Shown here piece by piece: positions 15,390-25,400 of a stretch of DNA of 64,000 nt. This DNA is from Clostridium paridis (GTDB lineage Bacteria > Bacillota > Clostridia > Clostridiales > Clostridiaceae): assembly GCF_016765615.1 (NCBI RefSeq), contig NZ_JAESWA010000023.1:392093-456092 (forward strand), in the 5' to 3' direction. A model generated the notes under the pieces. It was not told the origin of the DNA. It did not search any database and saw nothing but the letters and a program-made list of their open reading frames with translations. The position numbers were made by a program, and so were the translations under genes. Numbering within the stretch: the first letter of the stretch is position 1; each line of letters begins with the position of its first letter.

Positions 15390-18113
15390 ATGCATGCTAA
15401 TAATTCCTTTAATAGTTTAAAAGAAGTTCCTTATATATTAGTAAAAAACCAAATAGTAACAAAGGTAAGTAATGAATTTACCAATATAACTGAATATACC
15501 TTTGAGGAGTTATTAAATAAAAACATATCAGATGTATTAATAACTCTTAAGGTTGGACCAGACATAAATATTAATAATATAAATGATAAGGTAGAGTATT
15601 TTTTGTTCTCAAAATCACTTGAAGTAAGATTTGTTAATATTAAAGTAATAGATGTAAAAGATGAGAGGATATATATCTTTTTAAAAAGAACTAATTTTGA
15701 TGCAAAACGTAAATTCCCTTTCATTAATACGTTATGCTCAGATAATTTTTATGGGGTTGGAATATTCAGCGTGCCGGATGGAACACTTATAAAAGCTAAT
15801 TCAAGGTATATTAGCATCTTTGACGCGCCATATAATATTAAAGAAAATTGTGTAGGAAAAAATGTATATGAATTTTTAACTGGATTTAAGGGAAGTTCTT
15901 TAGAAGAAGTATGGAGGAATGTACTTGAAACTGGAAAATCAAATAACTATGAAGAGATTATGTATGATGGCCTAAATAGGGGAACTACCTACTGGAAGCT
16001 ATACTTAATACCAATTATTGAAAATAGTGAAATTAAATATTGTGTGGTAATGTCATTAGATATAACAGAACAGGTTCTTTCTAGAAAAAAAATTCAGGAG
16101 CAAGGGAAAATAATTAAAAAGCAAAAAGAGCAATTAGAAGAGATTATTCAGGGAATAGATGATGCTATTTTTATTTATGACTCTGATAAAATGCCTTACT
16201 TGGTTAATAATTCAGCTAAGAGTTACTTTCCAGGTTATGAGGTTAATGACTTTGGTATAGCATATATGAAATATAAGTATTACGACATAAATGGCAAGGA
16301 AATATCCATTAAAGAAAATATACTTTCTGAAATTTTAAATAAAAAAGTAATTCTTAATGAAATGATAACGATGAAGAATAATGAAATTACAAGACATCTT
16401 AGTATTAACGGAAGACCAATTTATAATATAAATGGAGACATAATATTAGTTATAATTTGTAGTAGAGATATCACTAAGGATGTAGAAGCAAAAAGAATAA
16501 TAGAGCAGCAAAATAAAAGACTTGAGGCAATTATAGAAAGTGTAGGAGATATTTTAACTTTAATTGATGTAGATGGAAACTTAATAAAACAAAGTAAGCT
16601 TATTACAAATCGCTTTACGGATTTGAAGAAAGCCAGGGAAGCATATGAGCAAGCAGATTATTTTGATTTTGAAGGAAATAAATTAAGATCAGAAGATATA
16701 TGCGTGAGCAGAGTGCTTAAAGGAGAGAAGGTTAAAAATCAAAAAGTTAAGGTAATAAAAGATAGTAGTGAGTTATACACAATTACAAATGGTATTCCAG
16801 TATTCAATTCAAAAGGACATGTAGAATTGGGTGTATTTACAACCATTGATATAACTGAACTTATGGAACAAGAAAAGAAGATTAAGTTGCAGAAGGAACT
16901 TCTTGAAGATGTTATGGAAAATATGCATGAAATGATGATAGTTTTCAATAAAGAAGGAAATGTGTTGTTTTCAGATAAAAAAACAAGAAGTGAAAAATTA
17001 AATATATTTGAAAAAATAAGGAACTTTTTTAATTTGACAACACTTTATAGCATGGATGGAAAGGTAATCACCTATGAGGAATCACCATTAGTTAGAGTAA
17101 TGCGAGGTGAAAAAGTTAAAGATGAAATAGCGTATTTTAATTGCTGTGGAAAGACTTATTATACTACCTATTGTGCAAAAGGTGTTTATGATGAAAATGG
17201 AGATTTTCTTTATGGAATTTTTTATAGACGAGACATGACTGAGTTTGTTGAAAACCAAAATAAATTAAGAGTTATGCAGGAAAGATTACTTGTAGCAGAG
17301 ATGGAGAAAAATGAAAGCTTAACAAAAGCATTAGAGATGAAGGATGAATTTCTATCCTTGGTATCTCATGAATTTAGAACTCCACTTAATGTTATCAGTA
17401 CAGCTATACAAGCTATGAATTTAATTTGTGGAGAGGAACTATCACAAAAAAGCAAAGAATATTTAGGAATGATTAGACAAAATACATTTAGGCAGCTTAG
17501 ACTTGTTAATAATCTTTTAGATATAACTAGAGTAAATGCAGGTCATATTAAAATTAATAAAAAGAATATAGATATAGTTTTTCTTACTAAAGCAATTACA
17601 GAATCAGTATGTGAATATGCTTTTCAAAAAGGAGTTAAAGTAACATTTATCACTTCATTTAATAAGAAAATTGTAGCAATTGATGATGAAAAATATGAAA
17701 GAATAGTTTTAAATCTATTATCTAATTCCATAAAATTTACATGTAAGGGTCAGTCAATTATTGTTAGTATAGGCTATCATAAAGGAAGTGTTTGTATAGA
17801 GGTTAAGGATAATGGCATAGGGATTCCAGAAGATAAGGTGGAAACTATATTTGAAAGGTTTGGACAAGTTGATAGCTCATTATCAAGACAAGCAGAGGGG
17901 ACAGGTATAGGATTATCATTAGTTAAGAAGTTTGTAGAAGCCTTAGGAGGAAGTATATCAGTAAAAAGTAAAGTAGGTGAAGGAAGCACATTTACTGTAT
18001 TAATACCTGATGAAATAGTTAGTGAAGAGGATAAAGAGAAACAATTAGAAGATCTACTAGATAATAGGCTCGTTCAATCAACTCATGTTGAATTTTCTGA
18101 TATTTATATATAA
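15390..18113 (+). CDS. Multi-PAS sensor histidine kinase, soluble
   Basis: A 907-residue kinase with no transmembrane segment. About five PAS-like modules can be read: about 1-100, 110-250, 260-390, 395-515 and 520-645, several ending in the typical DIT-E/K PAC motif and joined by short coiled-coils. A HisKA domain follows with the phosphoacceptor H660 in SHEFRTPLN. Then comes HATPase_c with the N box (NLLSNSIKFT), DNGIGIP and GTGIGLS. The start at 15390 has GGGGG 7 bases upstream; the 25 extra codons before it are unlikely. It is followed by a REC-GGDEF protein, its probable phosphorylation partner. The ligand is unknown; a cytoplasmic redox or metabolite signal fits the absence of membrane segments. 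Confidence 0.9.
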   Translation: MHANNSFNSLKEVPYILVKNQIVTKVSNEFTNITEYTFEELLNKNISDVLITLKVGPDININNINDKVEYFLFSKSLEVRFVNIKVIDVKDERIYIFLKRTNFDAKRKFPFINTLCSDNFYGVGIFSVPDGTLIKANSRYISIFDAPYNIKENCVGKNVYEFLTGFKGSSLEEVWRNVLETGKSNNYEEIMYDGLNRGTTYWKLYLIPIIENSEIKYCVVMSLDITEQVLSRKKIQEQGKIIKKQKEQLEEIIQGIDDAIFIYDSDKMPYLVNNSAKSYFPGYEVNDFGIAYMKYKYYDINGKEISIKENILSEILNKKVILNEMITMKNNEITRHLSINGRPIYNINGDIILVIICSRDITKDVEAKRIIEQQNKRLEAIIESVGDILTLIDVDGNLIKQSKLITNRFTDLKKAREAYEQADYFDFEGNKLRSEDICVSRVLKGEKVKNQKVKVIKDSSELYTITNGIPVFNSKGHVELGVFTTIDITELMEQEKKIKLQKELLEDVMENMHEMMIVFNKEGNVLFSDKKTRSEKLNIFEKIRNFFNLTTLYSMDGKVITYEESPLVRVMRGEKVKDEIAYFNCCGKTYYTTYCAKGVYDENGDFLYGIFYRRDMTEFVENQNKLRVMQERLLVAEMEKNESLTKALEMKDEFLSLVSHEFRTPLNVISTAIQAMNLICGEELSQKSKEYLGMIRQNTFRQLRLVNNLLDITRVNAGHIKINKKNIDIVFLTKAITESVCEYAFQKGVKVTFITSFNKKIVAIDDEKYERIVLNLLSNSIKFTCKGQSIIVSIGYHKGSVCIEVKDNGIGIPEDKVETIFERFGQVDSSLSRQAEGTGIGLSLVKKFVEALGGSISVKSKVGEGSTFTVLIPDEIVSEEDKEKQLEDLLDNRLVQSTHVEFSDIYI

Positions 18114-18380
18114 GTAAGAGGAAAGTGAGATAATTTAATAGGATATTTTATAATGTTTCTTATTTATTGATAGCTAGATCAAATAAAAACTATGGCAATC
18201 AATGCGCTATATCACACAAAAAATTAGGTGCTAAAAGCTACTATATATGCTATAATTTTTACATGGTATAAAACTTTAAAAAAGGAAAATGCAAGTTCTT
18301 TTAATAGTAAATTGCTAGTTAATTTACTAAAGATGAAAAGGTTTTATGAAGGTTACTATTGGGAAAAGGGGAGAGTTACT
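18114..18380. other. Intergenic region without clear signals
   Basis: A stretch of 267 bases. A reading frame runs in from 18228 into the diguanylate cyclase frame, but it has no ribosome binding site and poor coding character. No convincing promoter or terminator was seen. Confidence 0.5.
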
Positions 18381-19268
18381 ATGAATGAAAAAATACTAGT
18401 TGTAGACGATTCACATTTTAATGTGAGGATTTTATCAGATATTTTAGAAGCTGAAAATTTCACAGTATTTTCTGCAAATAATGGTTTTCCCGTACTTGAA
18501 ATGGCACATACACTTCAACCTGATGTTATCTTGCTTGATATAATGATGCCGGGTATAGATGGTTTTGAAGTTTGTAAAATATTAAAGAGTGAATATGAGG
18601 TTAGAGATATTCCTGTAATTATGGTTACAGCAAGAACAGATGGTAAGGATATTAAGATGGCGTTGGAGATTGGAGCTTTTGACTATATAAAGAAACCTTT
18701 TGATGAGATAGAAGTAATAGCTAGAATTCAATCTGCCCTTAGGTTAAAGGAATTACAAGATAGATTAAAATCACTTGCAATGAAGGATGGATTAACAGGA
18801 CTATATAATCATGCTGTGCTAGTAGAATTACTTGAAAAGGAAGTATCAAAGCAGAGAAGGAGTAAAGGCAATCTATCATTTGTTATGTTAGATATAGATT
18901 ATTTTAAAAAAATCAATGATACATATGGGCATATGGCAGGAGATAGAATTTTAAAAGATCTCTCCAATATATTAACGGCATCGGTACGTAAAGGTGACAT
19001 AGTTGGTAGATATGGTGGGGAAGAATTTAGTATAGTGCTGCCAGGTGCAATCAGAGATGATGCGTATAATTTATGTGAGAGAATTAGAAGAAGTGTTGAT
19101 GAACATGAGTTTAGTATTGGAGATCAAAATGTAAAGATAACCATTAGTATGGGGGTTTTCGCTCATGATTTTGATGATAATAGCTATGAAACTGAAATAA
19201 TACAAAAAGCCGATGAACTACTTTATAGGGCTAAAAAGAATGGACGAAATAGAGTAGAAGTTATGTAA
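18381..19268 (+). CDS. Response regulator diguanylate cyclase (REC-GGDEF)
   Basis: A 296-residue protein. The receiver domain spans about 1-120 with the phospho-acceptor D53 (LLDIMMPG), a Thr in MVTARTD and Lys in IKKPF. The GGDEF domain spans about 130-296, with the active-site GGEEF at 212-216 and an intact product-inhibition site RKGD just before it. It should make cyclic di-GMP when phosphorylated. The start at 18381 has GGGGAGAG upstream. The adjacent multi-PAS kinase is the likely input. Confidence 0.93.
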   Translation: MNEKILVVDDSHFNVRILSDILEAENFTVFSANNGFPVLEMAHTLQPDVILLDIMMPGIDGFEVCKILKSEYEVRDIPVIMVTARTDGKDIKMALEIGAFDYIKKPFDEIEVIARIQSALRLKELQDRLKSLAMKDGLTGLYNHAVLVELLEKEVSKQRRSKGNLSFVMLDIDYFKKINDTYGHMAGDRILKDLSNILTASVRKGDIVGRYGGEEFSIVLPGAIRDDAYNLCERIRRSVDEHEFSIGDQNVKITISMGVFAHDFDDNSYETEIIQKADELLYRAKKNGRNRVEVM

Positions 19269-19283
19269 AGAACATATTTAAAA

Positions 19284-19318
19284 AAGTGTCAATCTAATAA
19301 GATTGACACTTTTTTATT
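19284..19318. terminator. Bidirectional intrinsic terminator
   Basis: AAAGTGTCAATCT-AATA-AGATTGACACTTT has A- and T-runs on both sides. It separates the converging diguanylate cyclase and LysR genes. Confidence 0.9.
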
Positions 19319-19324
19319 AAGTAT

Positions 19325-20221
19325 TTATGGAGAAATGCTGCCGCCAGTAGCTTTTATAGCTTCTATAAATACATTCATGGAAGGAGTTAACCATTTGTTT
19401 TTATGATATAAAATTTGTGTCATCATATTAAAATGACACCCAACTAAATCCAATTTTACTAATTTACCTTGCTTTAATTCATTTTCTACCGCCATTACAG
19501 GGAGTAAAGTAATTCCTAGATTGTTTGCAACAAAAGTTTTAATGGTTTCAATACTTCCAACTTCTAAGGATATATGAGGTTTCAAATTTTGGATATAAAA
19601 CATTGATTCGAAAACACCTCTATAACTACACCCTTTTTCAGTTAGAATTAATGGCTCATTAGCAATATCTTTTAAAGTAAGTTTTTTTCTAGCAGCAAAC
19701 TTATTCGCTGGAGAAGCCAAAATAGCCATAGGTTCATTATAAGACATACAAGTAATTAAATCAGAATCTATAATTGGCTCGCCTAATGTAAAGATGAAAT
19801 CAACAACATTGTTTTTAAGCATATCATGCAGGTCTGAACAAGTACCAAGTTTTATTATTACCTCTACCTCAGGATATTTTATATTATAATCTTGAAGTAA
19901 TTTTGGAAGTTTAACAGTGCAAAGAGATTCAACAACCCCGATTTTTAAAGTTCCCATAGGAACATTAACATCACTTATTGCTTCTTTAGCTTCATTTGCC
20001 AGCGTAATTATTTTTTCAGCATAATTTAGAAAAACTAATCCTCTAGAGGTTAATTTCATATTTCGTCCTATTCTTTCAAATAGCTTTATACCGAGTTCTT
20101 TCTCTAAAAGTTGTATTTGAGATGTTATAGTTGATTGAGCATATCCAAGATCTTCTGCAGCTTTTAAAAAGCTATCTGAATGTGCAATCTTCACAAATGT
20201 TTTTAATTGTCTAAGTTCCAT
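19325..20221 (-). CDS. LysR-family transcriptional regulator
   Basis: A 298-residue protein: an N-terminal winged helix (MELRQLKTFVKIA, then YAQSTITSQIQLLE) and a two-lobed periplasmic-binding-like effector domain (about 90-290). It is divergent from a flavin reductase / siroheme reductase pair and is the likely activator of that pair, like the CysL/NirR-type regulators. The ATG at 20221 is chosen over a GTG five codons upstream because GTGAGG then serves as ribosome binding site. Confidence 0.92.
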   Translation of the reverse strand: MELRQLKTFVKIAHSDSFLKAAEDLGYAQSTITSQIQLLEKELGIKLFERIGRNMKLTSRGLVFLNYAEKIITLANEAKEAISDVNVPMGTLKIGVVESLCTVKLPKLLQDYNIKYPEVEVIIKLGTCSDLHDMLKNNVVDFIFTLGEPIIDSDLITCMSYNEPMAILASPANKFAARKKLTLKDIANEPLILTEKGCSYRGVFESMFYIQNLKPHISLEVGSIETIKTFVANNLGITLLPVMAVENELKQGKLVKLDLVGCHFNMMTQILYHKNKWLTPSMNVFIEAIKATGGSISP

Positions 20222-20244
20222 ACTATGATACCTCACATTTTAAA

Positions 20245-20263
20245 ACTTCAATAAATTTGAAGT
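20245..20263 (+). promoter_or_regulatory. Candidate LysR operator
   Basis: ACTTCAATAAATTTGAAGT is a 7-bp inverted repeat with a 5-base centre and contains the T-N11-A core. It lies in the divergent region between the LysR and flavin reductase genes; a related half site AAGTTCAA follows at about 20266 and another near 20323. Confidence 0.6.
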
Positions 20264-20369
20264 GTAAGTTCAAATAATTCAATTTTACTAAACTATACTC
20301 TTATGCTAATATAAGAACTACAAAAGTTCAAGAAGTTTTTTGTAAAATAGATTTAAGGAGGATTATATA

Positions 20370-20912
20370 ATGGAAAAGATAAATGTCAACTATCCAAAGA
20401 TGTATTATGGATTTCCTGTAATTCTTATAAGTTTTTATGATAAAAATGGAGGTCCAAACGTAACAACACTTTCATCATCATACACACTTAAAGACATGGT
20501 AGTCCTTGGATTTAGCAGCAAAGGATATGCAATAAATCAAATTAAAGAAGTTAAAGATTTTGTAATTAACATACCAGATGCATCGCTTGTTAAGGATGTT
20601 AATTTCTGTGGAAGAAATTCAGGTTTTGAAGTTAATAAATTTGAATCAAGTAATTTAACACCAGTAAAATCTAAGGTAGTAAATGCTCCAATCATTGATG
20701 AATGTCCTATTGCAATAGAATGCACTTTAACAGATGTAATAGAAAGAGATTACTATGATGGAGTGACTAATATATTAGCAAATATAAAGGGCAGAGCTAT
20801 AGCAAAGGACTACTTGGATGAAGAAGGACAATTAAAGCTTATGAAAATCGATAATCTTATTTATATAGCAGATGGTGTAAACCGCGGATATAGATATATG
20901 AAAAGTGAATAA
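20370..20912 (+). CDS. Flavin reductase-like protein
   Basis: A 180-residue protein of the flavin reductase-like (split-barrel FMN-binding) family: opening YPKMYYGFPVILISFYD, a central FVINIPDASLV, and a YYDG-containing segment. Homologues of this kind (flavoredoxin type) bind FMN and pass electrons between carriers. It sits 33 bases before the siroheme reductase and downstream of a LysR operator, so a role in delivering electrons to that enzyme is a reasonable inference. A strong AAGGAGG precedes the ATG. Confidence 0.82.
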   Translation: MEKINVNYPKMYYGFPVILISFYDKNGGPNVTTLSSSYTLKDMVVLGFSSKGYAINQIKEVKDFVINIPDASLVKDVNFCGRNSGFEVNKFESSNLTPVKSKVVNAPIIDECPIAIECTLTDVIERDYYDGVTNILANIKGRAIAKDYLDEEGQLKLMKIDNLIYIADGVNRGYRYMKSE

Positions 20913-20945
20913 TGAACATTTAAGTAAATAGATAGGGGGCTATCA

Positions 20946-22523
20946 ATGTCGTACAATACAACTTGGTCTAATGATTCGAAGATAAATGAAGTAGAAGAAA
21001 TAAAGCTTGAAAAGGATGGCTTAGATGTAATAGAAACAATTATTGAGAAGTATTCTAAAGAAGGGTATAATGCTATAACCCCTGAAGATATGAATAGATT
21101 TAAGTGGGCTGGAGTTTACGAACAGAAACCTAGAAATGGATACTTTATGATAAGAGTACGTATTAATTCTGGAATTATGACTGCAAATCAAGCAACTGTT
21201 TTAGCAGAAATTGCAAGAGATTATGGACGTGGAATCGCAAATGTAACAACAAGAGGGGCTATACAATTTCACTGGATTAAGGTAGAAGATTTGCCAGATA
21301 TTTTTGCTAAGCTTAAGGCTTGTGGACTTAGTTCTTATGAAGCCTGTGGAGATTGTCCAAGGACTATAGTAGGAAATCCTCTAGCAGGTATAGATAAATA
21401 TGAACTTATGGATACAACGGGAATAGTAGAAGAAGTTAATAACTTGTTTTTACTTAATAAAGATTTTTCCAATCTGCCTAGAAAATTTAAAGTATCTATC
21501 TCTTCAAGCACAAATAATGCTGCACATGCTCAAATAAATGATATTTCATTTACACCAGCAACAAAGAATATTGATGAAGCAGAAGTAGTAGGCTTTCATG
21601 TCTGGGTTGGAGGAGGGCTTTCAGCTATGCCTCATCTTGCACAGAAACTTAATATTTTTGTTAAGCCAGAGGAAGTCAAGAGAATTACTGAAGGAGTATG
21701 TACTATATTTAGAGATTATGGCTACAGAGAAAAACGTACACGAGCTCGTTTGAAATTCTTAGTGGCTGATTGGGGCATAGAAAAGTTCCAGGCAAAACTA
21801 GAAGAAATTGTTGGCAAGCTGGAATCAAAAGGAGAGGATAAGCTAGAAACTTGGAATTCTTCATATTATTTTGGAGTACATCCGCAAAAGCAGGAAGGAA
21901 AAAGTTATATAGGAATTAATTTGCCTCTAGGTGAAATTTACTTCCATGAACTTTTACAACTTGTAGAGATTTCAGAGAAAAATGGAGATCAAAAGCTTAG
22001 AACCACTTTGTCTCAAAATATTATCATTTCAGGTATTTGCAATGAAGATATTGAAGATGTACTTAAAAAAGATATATTTAAAAATCTATCTCCTGAACCA
22101 AATACATTTATCGGACATACTGTAGCATGTACAGGTAAAGAATACTGTAATTTAGCACTAGTTGAAACCAAAGAATTAGCGAAAAAAGTTACAACTTATC
22201 TTGATTTAAAGATAAAATTAGATAATCCAATCCGTATTCACTTTACTGGATGTCCCAACTCATGTGGACAAAAGCATATAGCAGATATCAGTCTACAAGG
22301 AGCAATAATAAAAACAGAGAAAGGTAATGAAGATGCTTTCACAGTTTGGTTAGGTGGAACACTTAATGGAGAAGGGAAATTTGCACAAAATCTTAATCGT
22401 CGTGTAAAAGCAACTGAAGTACATGAGGTTTTAGAAAAAATAATATTATTTTTTAAGGAAAATAAATTTAAGCATGAAAGCTTTAATGACTTTGTAGATA
22501 GAGTAGGAATAAGTGCATTTTAA
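20946..22523 (+). CDS. Siroheme nitrite/sulfite reductase (ferredoxin-dependent type)
   Basis: A 525-residue protein with two ferredoxin-like half domains and the siroheme/4Fe-4S cysteine motif: ACTGKEYC (about 396-403) and GCPNSCGQ (about 434-441). RGAIQFHWI near 100 is the usual siroheme-binding segment. It could reduce nitrite to ammonia or sulfite to sulfide; sequence reading alone does not separate the two. No nitrate reductase, siroheme synthesis or sulfate activation genes are nearby. Assimilatory nitrite reductase (NirA-like) is slightly favoured by the overall length and the LysR partner. Confidence 0.88.
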   Translation: MSYNTTWSNDSKINEVEEIKLEKDGLDVIETIIEKYSKEGYNAITPEDMNRFKWAGVYEQKPRNGYFMIRVRINSGIMTANQATVLAEIARDYGRGIANVTTRGAIQFHWIKVEDLPDIFAKLKACGLSSYEACGDCPRTIVGNPLAGIDKYELMDTTGIVEEVNNLFLLNKDFSNLPRKFKVSISSSTNNAAHAQINDISFTPATKNIDEAEVVGFHVWVGGGLSAMPHLAQKLNIFVKPEEVKRITEGVCTIFRDYGYREKRTRARLKFLVADWGIEKFQAKLEEIVGKLESKGEDKLETWNSSYYFGVHPQKQEGKSYIGINLPLGEIYFHELLQLVEISEKNGDQKLRTTLSQNIIISGICNEDIEDVLKKDIFKNLSPEPNTFIGHTVACTGKEYCNLALVETKELAKKVTTYLDLKIKLDNPIRIHFTGCPNSCGQKHIADISLQGAIIKTEKGNEDAFTVWLGGTLNGEGKFAQNLNRRVKATEVHEVLEKIILFFKENKFKHESFNDFVDRVGISAF

Positions 22524-22531
22524 GTTATAGT

Positions 22532-22568
22532 GAGCATTTGTTTGCAGTAGCGAACAAATGCTCTTTTT
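22532..22568 (+). terminator. Intrinsic terminator after the siroheme reductase
   Basis: GAGCATTTGTTTGC and GCGAACAAATGCTC form a long stem, then TTTTT. Confidence 0.9.
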
Positions 22569-22614
22569 CATGATATAATCTACATAATAATATGTATAGT
22601 AAGGAGTGATTTTA

Positions 22615-23079
22615 ATGGAACAAAAAGTAGTTTCAATTCCTGATATAACATCAAGACCATATAATCTTTCGGTAGAAAGGGAAATGCCTTTTGAAGCTAG
22701 TATGTTGTATAAAGCTTGGACCGAGGAATTTGACCTTTGGTTTGCAGCACCAGGGTCGGTTATTATGGAAGGAAAAGTAAATTCAGTATTTTTCTTTGAG
22801 ACAGAATTTCAAGGAATTCGTCATCCTCATTATGGAAGGTTTATAGCACTTGAAATCAATAGATTAGTAGAACTTACATGGGTTACTGGGGATGGTGGAA
22901 CTAGGGGAGCAGAAACTATAGTAACTGTAGAATTATGTGAAACTAATAAGGGAACTTTATTAAAATTAACTCACAAAGGATTCCCTGATGAGGAATCAAG
23001 GAATGGACATGAAGCAGCTTGGCCAATGATTCTAGAACAGTTAGAAAATAGATTAATTGAACGTGCAAATAAGAAATAA
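22615..23079 (+). CDS. SRPBCC (AHSA1-like) domain protein
   Basis: A 154-residue START-like helix-grip protein. The segments [19 protein letters not shown] and [22 protein letters not shown] (in two parts) are typical of the activator-of-Hsp90/SRPBCC family, which binds hydrophobic ligands in a central cavity. Its function in bacteria is usually unknown. It is a single gene with its own AAGGAGTGA ribosome binding site. Confidence 0.88.
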   Translation: MEQKVVSIPDITSRPYNLSVEREMPFEASMLYKAWTEEFDLWFAAPGSVIMEGKVNSVFFFETEFQGIRHPHYGRFIALEINRLVELTWVTGDGGTRGAETIVTVELCETNKGTLLKLTHKGFPDEESRNGHEAAWPMILEQLENRLIERANKK

Positions 23080-23085
23080 CAGGTG

Positions 23086-23538
23086 TTATTTCAAATTACA
23101 TTCAAATATACATTTTTGTCTTTCACCTTTTTGGTACATCTCATTATATGAAGGTAGGTCTACGATTTCTTTAAGACTAAGGCCTGCCTTTTCACAAGTT
23201 CTTCTAGAAGGATAATTATTTGGATTACAAGTTATTATTAATTTATTCATTCCATGTGAAGTAGCAACTTGCTTAATAATCGCGCATGCTTTTGAGGGAT
23301 AACCATTACCTCTATAGTCTTCATATATTTCATACCCTATGTTTCCACCATAATATGAATTTTCATTATTACCAATACGAATGTCTATTTTCCCAATACA
23401 ATCTTTTGAATTGTGGAGAGTAATTATATATTTATAAGTAGGAACATAACCTTTCTCATCATCAGCTGGGGCTCTATTTTCTATAATTAAATCAATCTCT
23501 TCATCAGTTAAGTAATCGAAATTTTTAAATTCAAACAT
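23086..23538 (-). CDS. GNAT-family N-acetyltransferase
   Basis: A 150-residue protein with the acetyl-CoA pyrophosphate loop YRGNGYPSKA (about 80-89; the canonical Q/RxxGxG/A) and a C-terminal NPNNYPSRRTCEKAG strand-helix typical of RimJ-like enzymes. The substrate is unknown. The ATG at 23538 is preferred (GGAAGTG 6 bases upstream) over another five codons earlier. It ends 7 bases from the convergent SRPBCC gene. Confidence 0.88.
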   Translation of the reverse strand: MFEFKNFDYLTDEEIDLIIENRAPADDEKGYVPTYKYIITLHNSKDCIGKIDIRIGNNENSYYGGNIGYEIYEDYRGNGYPSKACAIIKQVATSHGMNKLIITCNPNNYPSRRTCEKAGLSLKEIVDLPSYNEMYQKGERQKCIFECNLK

Positions 23539-23574
23539 GATATTCACTTCCATTTCAAGTATTTAACAATATTA

Positions 23575-23606
23575 TAAAGGACTCACCTTCATAAAGTAAG
23601 TCCTTT
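23575..23606 (-). terminator. Possible weak terminator
   Basis: AAAGGACT and AGTCCTTT form an 8-bp stem with a 15-base loop between two minus-strand genes, followed by ATAATATT rather than a T-run. It may end the ferric reductase-like message. Confidence 0.35.
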
Positions 23607-23612
23607 GTAATA

Positions 23613-24947
23613 TTATTTAAATTGAAAATATTCAAAATGAAAATCTTTTACTTTAAACATGCCTTTCTCTAAGTCCTTTGAAGCTTTTAACCTCATCCCC
23701 TTTGGACCGCAGAAAAACACATCGTATTCTTTATCTTTAGATAGAAATTCTTCAAAGTCTTTAGTCTCTAAAAAACCAGTTTTTGAACTATCAAATAAAT
23801 GTATATGAAGATTATCTAAAGGTCTCATACTTTTAAGCTCATGTACATATGGAGCATCTTGTTCGTTATTATAGGCAAAGAAAAAATCAATTTCGTAATT
23901 TTCAGGTATATCAGATTGCCAGAAACTCCTAAAAGGAGTTACACCTATTCCACCTGCAATCCATATTTGATTTTTTAAGCCCAAAGTATAATTAAACAAT
24001 CCATGTGGACCAGCTAATGCTATAATATCACCAGTCTTCAAGGTATTCTTCAGTCTATCAGTATGATCGCCTAAAACCTTAATAGCAAATTTAACTTCTC
24101 CAGCTTTTTCATAGGAGCTCATGGAAAATGGGTGAGATGGGAATCCTTTTCCATTTCCTTGCACTTTTAAGAAGGCAAACTGACCTGGTTTATAATGCAT
24201 GTATTTTCCGCTTGAGGAGCCTGTAATCTCAATGGTGTTTTTTGCTATTTCTTTAATACTGATTACGTTATATTTATATTTGAAGGCAGTAAATTCATAT
24301 AAAAATATACTGTAAAGGGCAGATAGAATTCCTATTACATTAATTAGATTCATCCATATACTGTAAGCACTTAGTGAGAAAGTTGGATATTCAGAATCCA
24401 AATAATAATGTATAGTTCCAAAAACATAAGGGATGAGCATTAATGCATGTAGAACTTTCCATTTTTGATATTCAAGCTTATAAGTTATTAGAAAAAATAT
24501 AACAAAAGCTGTGAAAATATATAAACTTAAGCTGCCAAGTTCCTTTCCTGAAAGATGAAAACCTAAAAAACTAGATCCACCCTCCTTTGAAAACCCTTCT
24601 GGAGGTTTAATCCCCTTCATTCCTTTAAACTCAGAAGGACCTTCTCCACCAGGAAAATTACGAACCTTTAAGGTAAGGTCATGTGCCCATATTAAAATAA
24701 TTGTTAAAATACTCAGATACTTATGATAAATATAGGATTTATCTAACCCATTAAAAAGCTTATCAATAAGGCTGTGTCTAGTGCTAATATAGTTAATCCA
24801 AGCCAAAGTTACCATGGCTATAGAAGCTAAAAGCTGAGAATATCCTCTAAAAGAAATGCTAGAATTACCTGACTCTTCAAGATACCAAAATATATAAGTT
24901 AAAATAAAAGTAATTAAAATAATTATTATTCCAAAATATTTTTTCAT
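23613..24947 (-). CDS. Ferric reductase-like transmembrane flavoprotein
   Basis: A 444-residue membrane protein. About six hydrophobic helices fill residues 1-215, with histidines in IWAHDL and IHYYLD that could hold heme. The C-terminal half is a ferredoxin-NADP reductase module: FAD site around HPFSMSS (about 275-281), NAD site GGIGVTPFRS (about 333-342) and a terminal VFFCGPKGM. It should move electrons from NAD(P)H across or to the membrane. The acceptor (ferric iron, other metals, or a partner such as MsrQ-type) is not clear. The start at 24947 has AAGGGG upstream. Confidence 0.85.
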   Translation of the reverse strand: MKKYFGIIIILITFILTYIFWYLEESGNSSISFRGYSQLLASIAMVTLAWINYISTRHSLIDKLFNGLDKSYIYHKYLSILTIILIWAHDLTLKVRNFPGGEGPSEFKGMKGIKPPEGFSKEGGSSFLGFHLSGKELGSLSLYIFTAFVIFFLITYKLEYQKWKVLHALMLIPYVFGTIHYYLDSEYPTFSLSAYSIWMNLINVIGILSALYSIFLYEFTAFKYKYNVISIKEIAKNTIEITGSSSGKYMHYKPGQFAFLKVQGNGKGFPSHPFSMSSYEKAGEVKFAIKVLGDHTDRLKNTLKTGDIIALAGPHGLFNYTLGLKNQIWIAGGIGVTPFRSFWQSDIPENYEIDFFFAYNNEQDAPYVHELKSMRPLDNLHIHLFDSSKTGFLETKDFEEFLSKDKEYDVFFCGPKGMRLKASKDLEKGMFKVKDFHFEYFQFK

Positions 24948-25146
24948 TATAAATCCCCTTTTCATTAGCAGTATTAATCTTAGTTATTATCAAAGGTATT
25001 ATGTTTTATGTATTAATGAAGATAATGGCAATTTGTGATATAATAATATACTGTATGGAAACAGTAAAATAATAAAATATTGAAGACTAGAAATTCATAT
25101 ATTATAATAAGTTTGTTAAATGTATTTAATTATGGGAGGGTTAATT

Positions 25147-25350
25147 ATGTTTTTTTCATCTTCAGCAAAGAGCAAACCAAAATTTGAAGTAAACAAAAAT
25201 AGTGATGGTCAATATTACTTTCAGTTAATAGCGGCTAATGGAAAAATTATTGCGACTAGTGAAAAGTTTGCTACGAAGGAAAATTGTATGCAGGGTATTG
25301 AATTAGTAAAAAGTAGCGCAACTACTGCAGATATTGTGGATTGGACATAA
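25147..25350 (+). CDS. YegP-family (DUF1508) protein
   Basis: A 67-residue single-repeat DUF1508 protein: FEVNKNSDGQYYFQLIAANGKII then a lysine-rich helix with GIELVKSSA (read in parts). E. coli YegP has two such repeats; clostridia often have one. Function is unknown. The start is placed at 25147 because GGGAGGG is 7 bases before it. Confidence 0.85.
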   Translation: MFFSSSAKSKPKFEVNKNSDGQYYFQLIAANGKIIATSEKFATKENCMQGIELVKSSATTADIVDWT

Positions 25351-25400
25351 TATTGAGAATGTAAATATATATGCATAATGGAATAATTATTTATTATTAA

